DNA from: Novosphingobium acidiphilum DSM 19966
GTDB lineage: Bacteria > Pseudomonadota > Alphaproteobacteria > Sphingomonadales > Sphingomonadaceae
NCBI RefSeq assembly: GCF_000429005.1
Contig: NZ_AUBA01000008.1
Coordinates: 105,074 to 169,073, forward strand
Direction: 5' to 3'
Length of the DNA stretch: 64,000 nucleotides
The translations under genes and the position numbers were made by a program. Below the pieces are notes generated by a model that did no database searches, had not been told where the DNA came from, and worked only from the letters and a program-made list of their open reading frames with translations. Below, one piece after another: positions 49,331 through 59,358 of the stretch. Positions within the stretch are counted from its first letter, which is position 1. Every line of letters begins with the position of its first letter.

Positions 49331-50848
49331 CTAGAGCGGGTTGTCGAGTTTGATCACCGTCTCGCTGCTCTTGCGCTGGCTGGTGTGCAACTGGCGCGGC
49401 TGGGCAAAGCTGGCCAGCACCGCCGGATCGCGCCCATAGATATCGGGAAAGCTGCGCATCAGGCCGTTCACATCGCGCGCCACGGTGAAATAGGCGATGT
49501 AGACCGGGAAGGGCTTGGCCATCGGCACTTTGGTATATTTGCCCGACAGGTTGTATTCGATCGCGGTTTCTGGCGGCAGCTCGGCCCCCAGGATGGCCAT
49601 TGTCATCGCCAGCTCGGTGGCGTGTTCGGCGCGCACGCAGCCGTGGCTCAGCGCGCGGGCGGGCAGGGCAAACAGGCTGCGATTGGGCGTATCGTGGATA
49701 TAGATCGCATGCTCGTTGGGCATGTCGAGCTTGACCCGGCCCAGCGAGTTGGTGTCGCCCGGCTGCTGCACCACGGTGATTGTGCCATCGCCGTTGCGCG
49801 TGGCGACATAGCCTTCGCGTCTGGCCTTGGCGGGATTGTCGATCAGCTTTGCACCCAGGCCTTCACCCACCACGATCGATTGCGGCACGGTCCAGGTGGG
49901 ATTGAACACCACATTCTTGACCTGTTCGGCCAATTGCGGCGTGGCGGTCTTGCCCGGGCGGCCGACAATTGCGCGATAGGTGTGAATGATCTTGTTGTTG
50001 ACCGTCAGGCGCAAGACCTGTTCGGGCACGTTGATCATCAGATATTGCAGGCCCAGATCGCGCCCCAGCCAGCGCCAGCGGTCCATGTTGGCACGGATCA
50101 TCGCGATCTGTTTGGGGTCCTTGGCCCGGGCCAGCGCATCCTTCAGCAGCGCATAGTCGGGGTGCGTGGGCGTCAAGGAGGCCAGCACGCCCGGCACGTC
50201 ATGCAATTCGGTCGCTTCGGACAGCAATTGCGCGTTGGGATGCAGGTCCTGGTCGGGATCGACCGCAAACCATTGCTCGCGCGCCACCATCGGTGTGCGG
50301 CCATCGCGCAGATCTTCGGCCAGCCAGATGAACAGGTGGCTGGCCAGCGTGTCGAGATCGGGCCCCTCGCCCTTGGCGATCTGGGCCGCCAGCGCGGCCG
50401 GCTGGTAATCGCGCGCGAACAGGCCATCGGCACCGACGCCCCTGATCGCCACCAGCAAGGCCTGCGCATCGTCCAGCGTCCAGGTCGCCACGGGCAGCGA
50501 TTCGGGCAATTCCACTTCGAACTGCGCGGCGGCAGCGCCTGTCGCCGTCGCCGAAGCCGGGCGCAGCGCGGGTTTGGGCGCCGGCACCTTTGCCGCGCCG
50601 GTTTTTGGCGTGGCAGTCTTGGGTGTCGCGGTGTTGGGCGTACCGGTCTTGGGCGTGGCGGTCTTGGCCCCGACCACCTTTGGCGCGGCCGGCCTGACGT
50701 GCACCTGGGTGGTCAGGTCGGTCGGTCCCTGCGACTGGGCGTCGGCCGCAAACGGCACGGTCAATGCGCCGGTGGCGATCATTCCGGCACAAAGGGCGAT
50801 GGCAATGGGAGACAGGACGGTCTGGCTGGCCCTGTGGCGTGCGCGCAT
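49331..50848 (-). CDS. L,D-transpeptidase (YcbB/LdtD-like)
   Basis: A 505-residue periplasmic enzyme forming 3-3 peptidoglycan cross-links or attaching proteins to murein. It has a signal peptide (to about residue 38), then a low-complexity linker of repeated TPK/TPN units (about residues 60-90), a scaffold domain of the YcbB type (DGLFARDYQPAAL, MDRWRWLGRDLGLQYLMINVPEQVLRL) and a YkuD catalytic domain with IYIHDTPNRSLFALPARALSHGCVR; the catalytic Cys is in SHGCVR at 401-406. I chose the ATG at 50848 (AGGGAA 10 bases upstream). It is divergent from the EamA gene. Confidence 0.9.
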   Translation of the reverse strand: MRARHRASQTVLSPIAIALCAGMIATGALTVPFAADAQSQGPTDLTTQVHVRPAAPKVVGAKTATPKTGTPNTATPKTATPKTGAAKVPAPKPALRPASATATGAAAAQFEVELPESLPVATWTLDDAQALLVAIRGVGADGLFARDYQPAALAAQIAKGEGPDLDTLASHLFIWLAEDLRDGRTPMVAREQWFAVDPDQDLHPNAQLLSEATELHDVPGVLASLTPTHPDYALLKDALARAKDPKQIAMIRANMDRWRWLGRDLGLQYLMINVPEQVLRLTVNNKIIHTYRAIVGRPGKTATPQLAEQVKNVVFNPTWTVPQSIVVGEGLGAKLIDNPAKARREGYVATRNGDGTITVVQQPGDTNSLGRVKLDMPNEHAIYIHDTPNRSLFALPARALSHGCVRAEHATELAMTMAILGAELPPETAIEYNLSGKYTKVPMAKPFPVYIAYFTVARDVNGLMRSFPDIYGRDPAVLASFAQPRQLHTSQRKSSETVIKLDNPL

Positions 50849-51014
50849 GTCTGGCGTTTCCCTGGGGTGGGGGATGGATCTTACCGGGCCCGATGCAAAT
50901 GATCTTGCCCACATGCTCCCTGCCCCAGCAGCCCTGCGCAATCAAGCAGGACGCTGGAAAAGATCGGGTTGGCCGCGCTTTGCCACGCGCGGCCATTGCG
51001 GCTATGCCCCCGCC

Positions 51015-51926
51015 ATGCCGCCGCGTTCGCTCCTGATCCCGATCTGTGTGACATTGGCGGGGCTGTGCAGTTTCAGCGTGATGGACGGGGTGATGAAGGC
51101 TGCCTCGATCATGATCGGCGCCTATGCCGCGCTGTTCTGGCGCAATGTGTTCGGCCTGGTGCTGATGACGCCGGTGTGGATTACCGTGCGGCGGCGCAAC
51201 GGCGGCGGCTGGCTGCCGCGCACGATGGTGCTGCGGCTGCATCTTCTGCGATCGGCGCTGTCGGGGGTGATGGCCGGACTGTTTTTCTGGGGCACGATCC
51301 ATACGCCTTTGGCCGAGGCGATGGCCCTGTCGTTCATCGCCCCGCTGATTGCGCTGTTTCTGGCCGCCGCGCTGCTGGGCGAACGCATCGATCGGCGGGC
51401 TTCTGCCGGCTCGATCCTGGCTTTGGCGGGCGTGGGCGTGATCGCCGCGGGCAAGTTCGGCGGACAATATACCCCCGATGCCGTGCACGGCATGGCCGCC
51501 ATCCTGGCCTCGGCAGTGCTCTATGCGATCAATCTGGTGGTGCAGCGCCAACAGGCCCAATTGGCCGGGCCCGACGAAATCGCATTTTTCCAGAATCTGT
51601 TCATCAGCCTGCTGTTTGCGCCGGGGGCATACTGGCTGGCGGCGATGCCCACCGGCCCACAGGCGTTGCTGCTGTTTGCAGGCGCCGTGCTCGCGGTCGT
51701 GTCGCTGATGCTGATCGGCTGGGCCTATGCCCGGGCGCAGGCGCAAGTGCTGGTGCCGCTGGAATATACCGCGTTCATCTGGGCGGCGCTGGTCGGGTGG
51801 TGGATGTTTGCCGAGCCGGTCACATTGCGCACCTGCGCAGGCGTCGCGCTGATTGTTGGCGGCTGCCTTCTGGCCGTTGCCACGCATAGCGTGCCCAGCG
51901 ACAACGGTCAGCCCACACCCGCCTAA
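51015..51926 (+). CDS. EamA/DMT-superfamily transporter
   Basis: A 303-residue inner-membrane protein with about ten hydrophobic helices arranged as two EamA repeats, as in RhaT/YdcZ-like metabolite exporters. The first repeat begins LLIPICVTLAGLCSFSVMDGVMKAAS with the WRNVFGLVLMTP segment; the first repeat ends with APLIALFLAAALLGERIDRRASAGSILALAGVGVIAAG. The second ends with LEYTAFIWAALVGWWMFAEPVTLRTCAGVALIVGG. The start at 51015 is the first ATG before the helices; no strong ribosome site is seen. Substrate unknown; drug or metabolite export is the family norm. Confidence 0.85.
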   Translation: MPPRSLLIPICVTLAGLCSFSVMDGVMKAASIMIGAYAALFWRNVFGLVLMTPVWITVRRRNGGGWLPRTMVLRLHLLRSALSGVMAGLFFWGTIHTPLAEAMALSFIAPLIALFLAAALLGERIDRRASAGSILALAGVGVIAAGKFGGQYTPDAVHGMAAILASAVLYAINLVVQRQQAQLAGPDEIAFFQNLFISLLFAPGAYWLAAMPTGPQALLLFAGAVLAVVSLMLIGWAYARAQAQVLVPLEYTAFIWAALVGWWMFAEPVTLRTCAGVALIVGGCLLAVATHSVPSDNGQPTPA

Positions 51927-51978
51927 TTGCAATTGCGTCGCAATACTTGCGCACAACGCCGATATTCTTTCCGATCGG

Positions 51979-51995
51979 GCCGGATCCGGCGTTTT
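51979..51995 (+). terminator. Weak hairpin with T5 after the EamA gene
   Basis: GCCGGATCCGGC followed by GTTTTT, about 50 bases after the stop. The stem is short because a loop must open in the middle, so termination is possible but weakly supported. Confidence 0.3.
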
Positions 51996-52159
51996 TAGCC
52001 GTTTGCTGCCCTTGACGTGGCCTTGCCAAACGCGCATCGGGCAAACCGCTTCGCAAGGCATGTCCTGTCTCGCGCTCCGGTCTTGTCCCTTGATGGATGA
52101 TGCCGGGTCCCCGGGCGGTGCAGCAGGTATGCAGCCACTATAAGGGAATCCGCATTGCC

Positions 52160-54832
52160 ATGACCCAGGTTGGACAGGACACGCTCGGCGCCCGCAGCAC
52201 GCTTACCGTCGCTGGCAAGACTTTCGCCTATTATTCGCTGGCCAAGGCGGCCGCGAAATATGGCGACATTTCGCGCCTGCCGTTTTCGATGAAAGTGCTG
52301 TTGGAAAACCTGCTGCGATTTGAAGATGGCGGCTTCACCGTTTCAACCGACGACGTCAAGGCGCTGATCGACTGGCAGAAAAGCCCGGTCGAATCGCAGA
52401 GCGAGATCCAGTATCGCCCCGCGCGCGTGCTGTTGCAGGATTTCACCGGGGTGCCATGCGTGGTCGATCTGGCCGCGATGCGCGATGCCATTGCCAAGCT
52501 GGGTGGCGATACCAGCAAGATCAACCCGCTGGTGCCGGTCAATCTGGTGATCGACCATTCGGTCATGGTCGACGAATTCGGTACCCCGCAGGCGTTCGAC
52601 CAGAATGTCGAGATCGAATATCATCGCAATTTCGAACGCTATGACTTTCTGAAATGGGGTTCCAAAAGCCTCAACAATTTCTACGCCGTGCCGCCGGGCA
52701 CCGGTATCTGCCACCAGGTCAATCTGGAAAACATCGCGCAGGCGGTGTGGACCAGCACCGATCAGGACGGCGTGACAGTGGCCTATCCCGACACCTGCGT
52801 CGGCACCGACAGCCACACCACGATGGTCAATGGCCTGGGTGTGCTGGGCTGGGGCGTCGGCGGGATCGAGGCCGAGGCCGCAATGCTGGGCCAACCGGTG
52901 TCGATGCTGATCCCCGAAGTGGTCGGGTTCAAGTTCGTCGGCGAACTGAAGGAAGGCGTGACCGCGACCGACCTCGTGCTGACCGCAACCAACATGCTGC
53001 GCAAACACGGCGTGGTCGGGCGGTTTGTCGAATATTACGGACCGGGCCTGGCCGGGCTGACCCTGGCCGATCGTGCGACGCTGGCCAATATGGCGCCCGA
53101 ATATGGCGCGACGTGCGGCTTTTTCGGCATCGATGACAAGACGATCGACTATCTGCGCCTGACCGGCCGCGAAGAGGACCAGATCGCGCTGGTCGAAGCC
53201 TATGCCCGCGAACAGGGTTTCTGGATCGACCCGTCGGTCGAACCGATCTTCTCGTCCACGCTGGAGCTTGACTTGTCGACCGTGGTGCCTTCGCTGGCAG
53301 GGCCCAAGCGCCCGCAGGACAAGGTGACGCTGCCCAATGTCGACGACGTGTTCAACAAGGACCTGGCCGACGTCTACAAGAAGACCCAGACCCGCGTCCC
53401 GGTTGATGGCAAGGGCCATGACATCGGCGATGGCGATGTGGTGATCGCCGCGATCACCAGCTGCACCAACACCTCGAACCCCAGCGTCCTGATCGCGGCC
53501 GGGCTTGTCGCCAAAAAGGCCGACGAATTCGGCCTGAAGCCCAAGCCCTGGGTCAAGACCTCGCTCGCGCCCGGATCGCAGGTGGTTACCGACTATTTGA
53601 TCAAGGCCGGGCTGCAGGTGCATCTCGACAACATCGGGTTCAACCTGGTCGGCTATGGCTGCACCACCTGCATCGGCAACTCGGGGCCATTGGCCGAACC
53701 GATCAGCAAGGCGATCAACGAACACGGCATCGTCGCCGCCTCGGTGATTTCGGGCAACCGCAATTTCGAAGGCCGCGTCAGCCCCGACGTGCGCGCCAAT
53801 TTCCTCGCCAGCCCGCCGCTGGTGGTGGCCTATGCGTTGAAGGGCACGGTGATCGAGGATTTCACCACTACCCCGATCGGCACCAGCACCGATGGCGTCG
53901 ATGTCTATCTGAAGGACATCTGGCCAACCAATGCCGAAGTGGCGCACGTCATGGCAGGGGCGCTGGATCGCGCGATGTTCCGGGCGCGCTATGCCGATGT
54001 CTACAAGGGCGACAAGCACTGGCAGGCGATCAACGTGGCGGGATCGGAAACCTATCAGTGGCGCGCGGGTTCGACGTATGTCGCCAATCCGCCCTATTTC
54101 GATGGCCTGACCATGACACCCGAAGCAGTGCAGGACATCATCGATGCCAAGCCGCTGTTGATCCTGGGCGATTCGATCACCACCGATCACATCAGTCCGG
54201 CCGGCAATATCAAGGCCGACAGCCCCGCCGGCGAATGGCTGCAGGAGCATCAGGTCGCCAAGGCCGATTTCAACTCGTACGGCGCACGCCGCGGCCACCA
54301 CGAAGTGATGATGCGCGGCACCTTCGCCAATATCCGCATCAAGAACGAAATGGTGCCCGGCACCGAAGGCGGCCTGTCGCGCTATGGCGCGGACGTCGGC
54401 TCGGTCTATGACGTGGCGATGCAGCAAAAGGCCGATGGCGTGCCCACCGTGGTGATCGCGGGCAAGGAATACGGCACCGGTTCATCGCGCGACTGGGCGG
54501 CCAAGGGCACCAAGCTGCTGGGTGTACGCACCGTGATCGTCGAAAGCTTTGAACGCATCCACCGGTCGAACCTGGTGGGCATGGGCGTGCTGCCGCTGCA
54601 GTTCAAGAACGGCGACACCCGCCTGTCGCTGGGCCTGACCGGCGATGACACCTTCACCATCACCGGTGTCGCCAGCCTGAAGCCGCGGCAGGACGTCGAC
54701 GTGGTTGTCACCCGCAAGGACGGCACCAGCTTTACCTTCACCGCGCTGTGCCGCATCGATACCGCCAACGAAATCGAATACTTCAACAACGGCGGCATCC
54801 TGCAATACGTGCTGCGCAAACTGGCCGCGTGA
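52160..54832 (+). CDS. acnA: Aconitate hydratase A
   Basis: An 890-residue TCA-cycle enzyme interconverting citrate and isocitrate through a [4Fe-4S] cluster. Landmark segments are KVLLENLLRFEDG, the VLLQDFTGVPCVVDLAAMRDA segment, PDTCVGTDSHTTMVNGLGVLGWGVGGIEAEA, AAITSCTNTSNPS and GYGCTTCIGNSGPL (three cluster cysteines), and the C-terminal swivel domain with GKEYGTGSSRDWAAKGTKLLGVRTVI. The ATG at 52160 was chosen because MTQVGQDTLGARSTLTVAGKTFAYY fits the family start; AAGGGA lies upstream at about 12 bases. The gene ends at a strong bidirectional hairpin. Confidence 0.97.
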   Translation: MTQVGQDTLGARSTLTVAGKTFAYYSLAKAAAKYGDISRLPFSMKVLLENLLRFEDGGFTVSTDDVKALIDWQKSPVESQSEIQYRPARVLLQDFTGVPCVVDLAAMRDAIAKLGGDTSKINPLVPVNLVIDHSVMVDEFGTPQAFDQNVEIEYHRNFERYDFLKWGSKSLNNFYAVPPGTGICHQVNLENIAQAVWTSTDQDGVTVAYPDTCVGTDSHTTMVNGLGVLGWGVGGIEAEAAMLGQPVSMLIPEVVGFKFVGELKEGVTATDLVLTATNMLRKHGVVGRFVEYYGPGLAGLTLADRATLANMAPEYGATCGFFGIDDKTIDYLRLTGREEDQIALVEAYAREQGFWIDPSVEPIFSSTLELDLSTVVPSLAGPKRPQDKVTLPNVDDVFNKDLADVYKKTQTRVPVDGKGHDIGDGDVVIAAITSCTNTSNPSVLIAAGLVAKKADEFGLKPKPWVKTSLAPGSQVVTDYLIKAGLQVHLDNIGFNLVGYGCTTCIGNSGPLAEPISKAINEHGIVAASVISGNRNFEGRVSPDVRANFLASPPLVVAYALKGTVIEDFTTTPIGTSTDGVDVYLKDIWPTNAEVAHVMAGALDRAMFRARYADVYKGDKHWQAINVAGSETYQWRAGSTYVANPPYFDGLTMTPEAVQDIIDAKPLLILGDSITTDHISPAGNIKADSPAGEWLQEHQVAKADFNSYGARRGHHEVMMRGTFANIRIKNEMVPGTEGGLSRYGADVGSVYDVAMQQKADGVPTVVIAGKEYGTGSSRDWAAKGTKLLGVRTVIVESFERIHRSNLVGMGVLPLQFKNGDTRLSLGLTGDDTFTITGVASLKPRQDVDVVVTRKDGTSFTFTALCRIDTANEIEYFNNGGILQYVLRKLAA

Positions 54833-54914
54833 ACCGGCAGGACACATCGATCGATTAGCGCAACACGCGGGTGGGACCGTTTGGGCGCCGCCCGCGTGTT
54901 GTGGGTCTGGATAC

Positions 54915-54952
54915 AAAAAGGGCGGCGCTCCACGCGGAGCGCCGCCCTTTTT
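54915..54952. terminator. Bidirectional terminator between acnA and the PEP-CTERM gene
   Basis: A perfect 16-bp stem (54915-54930 with 54937-54952) has A5 at one end and T5 at the other, so it can end both the rightward acnA and the leftward PEP-CTERM transcript. Confidence 0.85.
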
Positions 54953-54991
54953 GCCGAACCGCCCGCTGGAGACGGGCGCTATGCGACAAGA

Positions 54992-55849
54992 TCAGGCTTT
55001 GGCCACGGGCTTGCGGCGTTGGCGCACCACCAGCGTGGCGGCACCCATGCCAAACAACATGACCATCGATGGTTCGGGCACGTCGGTGCCACTGCTGGTG
55101 CCGTTCGATGAGGTGGCGTTGCCCGAGGTGGTCGACACGTTGCCCGACGTTGTCGACGTCGACGTGACATTGCCCGATGTGGTCGAGACATTGCCCGACG
55201 ACGTCGAGGTCGAAGTGATATTACCCGAAGACGTCGTGGTCGAGGTCGACGTGACATTGCCCGACGTCGTCGAGGTCGAGGTGACGTTGCCCGATGTCGT
55301 CGAAGTCGAAGTCACGTTGCCCGACGAAGTCGACGATGTGACATTGCCCGACGTTGTCGAGGTCACATTGCCCGAAGACGTCGACGTGATATTGCCTGAT
55401 GTGGTCGACGTACCGCCAGTGGTGGTGGACGATACCACGACATTGCCGCCGCCCCCGCTGCTGCCGCCGCCAAAGAACCCGCCGAAGAAACCGCCGCCAA
55501 AGCCGCCGCCACCGCCGCCTTCGACCACAACCTGGCCGCCCGCGCCACCGGCAAGCGTCTGGGGTGGTGCCGGCGGCATATAGGGCACAGGCAGCATCGC
55601 CAATTGCTGCGGCTGCTGGCACGAACGGGTTACCGTGGTGCGCACGATACGGCGCGCCGGGTGGTGGATCATGTGGGGCACGGCTTTGACCGCCATGCGC
55701 GGGCCTTTGACATGCTTGATCTTGATCGGCTTGACGTGATGGAGTTCCGAGGCCGAGGGCGCTTCGGAGATGTGCACCGCGCCGCCGCCGAGCGCAGCGC
55801 CGCCAGCTGCCACAGCCGCCAGTTTTGCCAATGCCATACGAACCGACAT
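54992..55849 (-). CDS. Repeat-rich PEP-CTERM protein
   Basis: A 285-residue exported protein. The N-terminus is a hydrophobic signal (ALAKLAAVAAGGAALGGGAV). It is followed by a basic His/Pro segment with one cysteine, a Gly-rich tract around residues 110-136 (GGGGGGFGGGFFGGFFGGG), and a Ser/Thr-rich region at 149-255 with eleven SGN units. It ends with a PEP-CTERM tail: VPEPSMVMLFGMGAATLVV followed by RQRRKPVAKA, the VPEP motif, hydrophobic helix and basic end that an exosortase/archaeosortase-like enzyme would process. Ser/Thr-rich sequence before the tail suggests glycosylation and surface display. No exosortase gene is in the window. A large frame on the other strand is an artefact of these repeats. 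Confidence 0.8.
   Translation of the reverse strand: MSVRMALAKLAAVAAGGAALGGGAVHISEAPSASELHHVKPIKIKHVKGPRMAVKAVPHMIHHPARRIVRTTVTRSCQQPQQLAMLPVPYMPPAPPQTLAGGAGGQVVVEGGGGGGFGGGFFGGFFGGGSSGGGGNVVVSSTTTGGTSTTSGNITSTSSGNVTSTTSGNVTSSTSSGNVTSTSTTSGNVTSTSTTSGNVTSTSTTTSSGNITSTSTSSGNVSTTSGNVTSTSTTSGNVSTTSGNATSSNGTSSGTDVPEPSMVMLFGMGAATLVVRQRRKPVAKA
55085..55405 (-). repeat. SGN[V/I]TST coding repeat tract
   Basis: Eleven imperfect copies of an SGN-V/I-(T)-S-T-(S/T)n unit, 7-11 residues each, within the PEP-CTERM gene. The DNA shows recurrent GGCAATGTCAC-type blocks (read as GTGACATTGCC on the + strand) with varying spacers, so copy number could change by slippage or recombination. Confidence 0.8.
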
Positions 55850-56094
55850 GATTGCCGCCTTATCCTCCAGTCACGCCATGAACCGACCGGGACCATGGCG
55901 AGCGGGACACATGTCCCTGCTCGAACAAGCGCAGATACGGCGGCACAGGGCAACGCAATTAACCAGTTTCGGACTGGCCGAATGCGGTCATATCGGGAAT
56001 GACTGTCAGATCGGTTAACTCTGTGCCGAAACGGGACCGAATCTGCGGCATCGGTTACTGTACGCGGCAAGGGCCGGGTATTACCGGCCGGGTA

Positions 56095-57125
<1,031 letters not shown>

Positions 57126-57129
<4 letters not shown>

Positions 57130-57740
57130 GCTGTCGCCCGTTTCAGCGCCACGCGCACCACATCACCCAGCGCCGCATGCTCGCCCAGTTGTTCGAGTGC
57201 CGCGGTTACGGCCGTGGCCGCGACGGCAGGTTTGAAACCCAGATTTTGCAAGGCCGATACCGCATCGCCGCTGATCGACCCGGGCGGGACAAACACGTTT
57301 TCCGCCGCAATCCCCGCGCCGCCGGTCATGCCGGCCAGGCCCCCGGCCTTGTCCTTCAATTCGTTGACAATCCGGCTGGCCAGTTTCGGACCCACGCCGT
57401 TGGCCCGCGCCACCATGGCGGCATCGCCCCCGGCGCAGGCACGCTGCAGTTCATCAACGGTCAGTGCCGACAGGATCGCCAGCGCGACCTTTGATCCCAC
57501 GCCCTGGACCACGGTCAACAGGCGAAACCAGGCGCGTTCGGCCGCGCTGGTAAAGCCGATCAGGCGCATGTCGCTTTCGCTGACCTGCATTTCGGTGTGG
57601 ATGACCACGCGATCGCCATGGTTGCCCAGATGCGCCAGCGTGCGCGCCGAAGCCTGCACCAGGTAACCGACGCCGCCGACGTCGATCACTGCCCAGTCGG
57701 GGCCGCTGTCATCAAGGATGCCGGTCAACTTTGCGATCAT
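57126..57740 (-). CDS. ruvA: Holliday junction-binding protein RuvA
   Basis: A 204-residue protein that holds the four-way junction and loads RuvB. N-terminal OB-fold sequence MIAKLTGILDDSG..WAVIDVGGVGYLV is followed by the helix-hairpin-helix domain (LLTVQGVGSKVALAILSAL-like and ANGVGPKLASRIVNELKDK) and the RuvB-binding C-terminal domain. All expected parts are present at the family's usual length. Its stop overlaps the ruvB start. ruvC lies upstream, separated by two small membrane-protein genes. Confidence 0.96.
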
Positions 57741-57792
57741 GGTTTGTTCTCTAACCGCGATCGCGCACGAGTGCCACCCCGTTCGTGATGGC

Positions 57793-58347
57793 TTATCCCA
57801 GCAGCGAACTCAGGATGCCCAACTGAAACGATCCCCCCAGAAACGCGTTCAACCCCATAAATATGCCGAACGCGCCAAAGCCCCAGGCCGCCCACAACAG
57901 CGCGACCGCCTCCATCAGCGCCGCCACTGCCGCCAGCGAAATCGCAGTGGCCACGCCGGCATCGGCGGCGTTGAACTGGTCATGACGAAACCGCAGGGTG
58001 TCATATGCGCGTTCCTGCGCCTCGGCCTTGCCCGACAGCTGCGGGCTTTGCGCCTTGTATTTGGCGATATCGGCATCCAGCGCGGCAATGGCCGCCTCGG
58101 CTTTGCCAGGCGGGGCCAGCACCGCCAATTGCACGCGGGCGTTTTCGGCCAGGTGCTGTTTGGTCTTGTTGGCCTGGTATTCGTTCCAGGTGTCGATGGC
58201 GTGCGCTTCGCTGCGCTCCATCCCCTGAACGGTGTTTTCATCCTTGATATGACACAGCCCGACAAACACCGACAGCACCACCACCGTGATCGCGATGCGC
58301 CGATTGAGCGCCTTGTCTCTGGATTGGGCAGAAACCTCGAGTTCCAT
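57793..58347 (-). CDS. DUF4337-like membrane protein
   Basis: A 184-residue protein matching the general DUF4337 layout: one transmembrane helix near residues 18-35 (AITVVVLSVFVGLCHI), a central helical soluble part beginning DENTVQGMERSEAHAIDTWNEYQANKTKQHLAENARVQ, and two C-terminal helices. The ATG at 58347 has AAAGGA 10 bases upstream. It sits upstream of ruvA on the same strand (52 bp gap) and could be co-transcribed. Function unknown; a conserved interaction role cannot be deduced. Confidence 0.75.
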   Translation of the reverse strand: MELEVSAQSRDKALNRRIAITVVVLSVFVGLCHIKDENTVQGMERSEAHAIDTWNEYQANKTKQHLAENARVQLAVLAPPGKAEAAIAALDADIAKYKAQSPQLSGKAEAQERAYDTLRFRHDQFNAADAGVATAISLAAVAALMEAVALLWAAWGFGAFGIFMGLNAFLGGSFQLGILSSLLG

Positions 58348-58456
58348 CGTCACGCATTCCTTTTGAAGTACACCGCTGGGTAGTGCGCTTTCGCGCTTGC
58401 CAACAGCCCCCGCCAATGAAAAACCCGCGTGGTCTGGCTGCGAAGGGGACTGGCTT

Positions 58457-58873
58457 GTGGCAATGTGGGATGCCGATCTGACCACGCGCATGGGTGCGCA
58501 AACCGCCGCGCGCACCGGTGCGATCGCCGCGTTTGTGTTTGCCGGGCTTGGCCTGCTGGGTGCGGTGCTGGCGGCGGCCTTTGCGATGCGCACCAATCCG
58601 CCGCTGGCGATCGGCACGATCATCGGCGGTCTGCTCGAGGCGCTGGTCGGTGTTGTTGCCGGGTTTCGCCTGCGGTCGGGCAAGGGGATGGTCTGGGGCG
58701 GTGTAACCGCGGCGCTGGCAACGCTGGAACTGATCGGGAAAGTGGTATCGCTGCAGTTTGGCGGGCTGCTGATCGGCGGGGTCGTGCTGGTCTATCTGGT
58801 CAATGGCGTGCGCGGCGCTGCGGCGTTGCGGCGCGGGCCGTTCGCCGACGACGATGCAGAGACCTTTGCCTAG
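58457..58873 (+). CDS. Predicted membrane protein, unknown
   Basis: A protein of about 138 residues with four hydrophobic segments after a short polar start (MWDADLTTRMGAQTAART), including IAAFVFAGLGLLGAVLAAAFAM, LAIGTIIGGLLEALVGVVAGF and a final LLIGGVVLVYLVNGV, ending in an acidic tail. A GTG at 58457 has a GAAGGGGA site 7 bases upstream and is preferred; an ATG at 58463 is the alternative. It overlaps the 3' end of ruvC (convergent) by four bases and lies inside the ruv region on the opposite strand. No family recognised. Confidence 0.6.
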   Translation: MAMWDADLTTRMGAQTAARTGAIAAFVFAGLGLLGAVLAAAFAMRTNPPLAIGTIIGGLLEALVGVVAGFRLRSGKGMVWGGVTAALATLELIGKVVSLQFGGLLIGGVVLVYLVNGVRGAAALRRGPFADDDAETFA

Positions 58874-59346
58874 CGATGACTGCCCAGCATGTTGGCATGG
58901 GTGATTGCCACGGCCAACGCGTCGGCGGCGTCTTCGCCGGCCAGTTTCACTCCGGGCAACAGCACTTTCAGCATCGCCTGAACCTGGGTCTTGGCCGCGC
59001 CGCCGGTGCCGACCAGCGCCTTTTTGATCACCTTTGTCGGATATTCGGCCACCGGCATTCCGGCGCGGGCCAGCGCCACCATGGCCACGCCGCGAGCCTG
59101 CCCCAGCTTGAGCGTTGATTGCGGGTTGACGTTGACGAACACTTCTTCGACCGCGCCGGAATCCGGGCGATGGGTCAGCAGGACGTCGGTCAGCACCGCA
59201 TCCAGTTCGACCAGCCGTTCGGCCATCGACAAGGTGGTGTCGGTGCGGATCTGGCCATTGGCGACATGGCTCAGCCGGCTGCCCGCCTTGGCGATCACGC
59301 CCCAGCCGGTGCAGGTCAGGCCAGGGTCGATGCCGATGATGATCAT
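58870..59346 (-). CDS. ruvC: Crossover junction endodeoxyribonuclease RuvC
   Basis: A 158-residue dimeric nuclease that resolves Holliday junctions. The acidic active-site tetrad is expected at Asp7 in IIGIDPGLTCTGWGV, a glutamate in GAVEEVFVN and the two aspartates near the C-terminus in GEDAADALAVAITHAN. The KALVGTGGAAKTQVQAML segment is a family signature. The start at 59346 gives the family N-terminus MIIIGIDPG. It lies downstream of yebC (12 bp) in the usual yebC-ruvC order, while ruvA-ruvB follow only after two unrelated genes. Confidence 0.96.
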   Translation of the reverse strand: MIIIGIDPGLTCTGWGVIAKAGSRLSHVANGQIRTDTTLSMAERLVELDAVLTDVLLTHRPDSGAVEEVFVNVNPQSTLKLGQARGVAMVALARAGMPVAEYPTKVIKKALVGTGGAAKTQVQAMLKVLLPGVKLAGEDAADALAVAITHANMLGSHR

Positions 59347-59358
59347 GCCATCCGGGGG

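Noticed and set aside
52343..54427. 694-codon minus-strand frame opposite acnA
   Set aside because: Antisense shadow of a fully conserved aconitase; no motifs.
55085..55405. Possible CRISPR-like repeat array
   Set aside because: Units are irregular, short and in frame within a coding sequence; there are no uniform spacers and no cas genes.
54705..55583. 292-codon + strand frame with repeated LPDVVEVEV units
   Set aside because: It is the reverse-strand reading of the SGN repeats of the PEP-CTERM gene; the minus-strand product has a signal peptide and a VPEP tail, and the + frame runs through the acnA end and the terminator.
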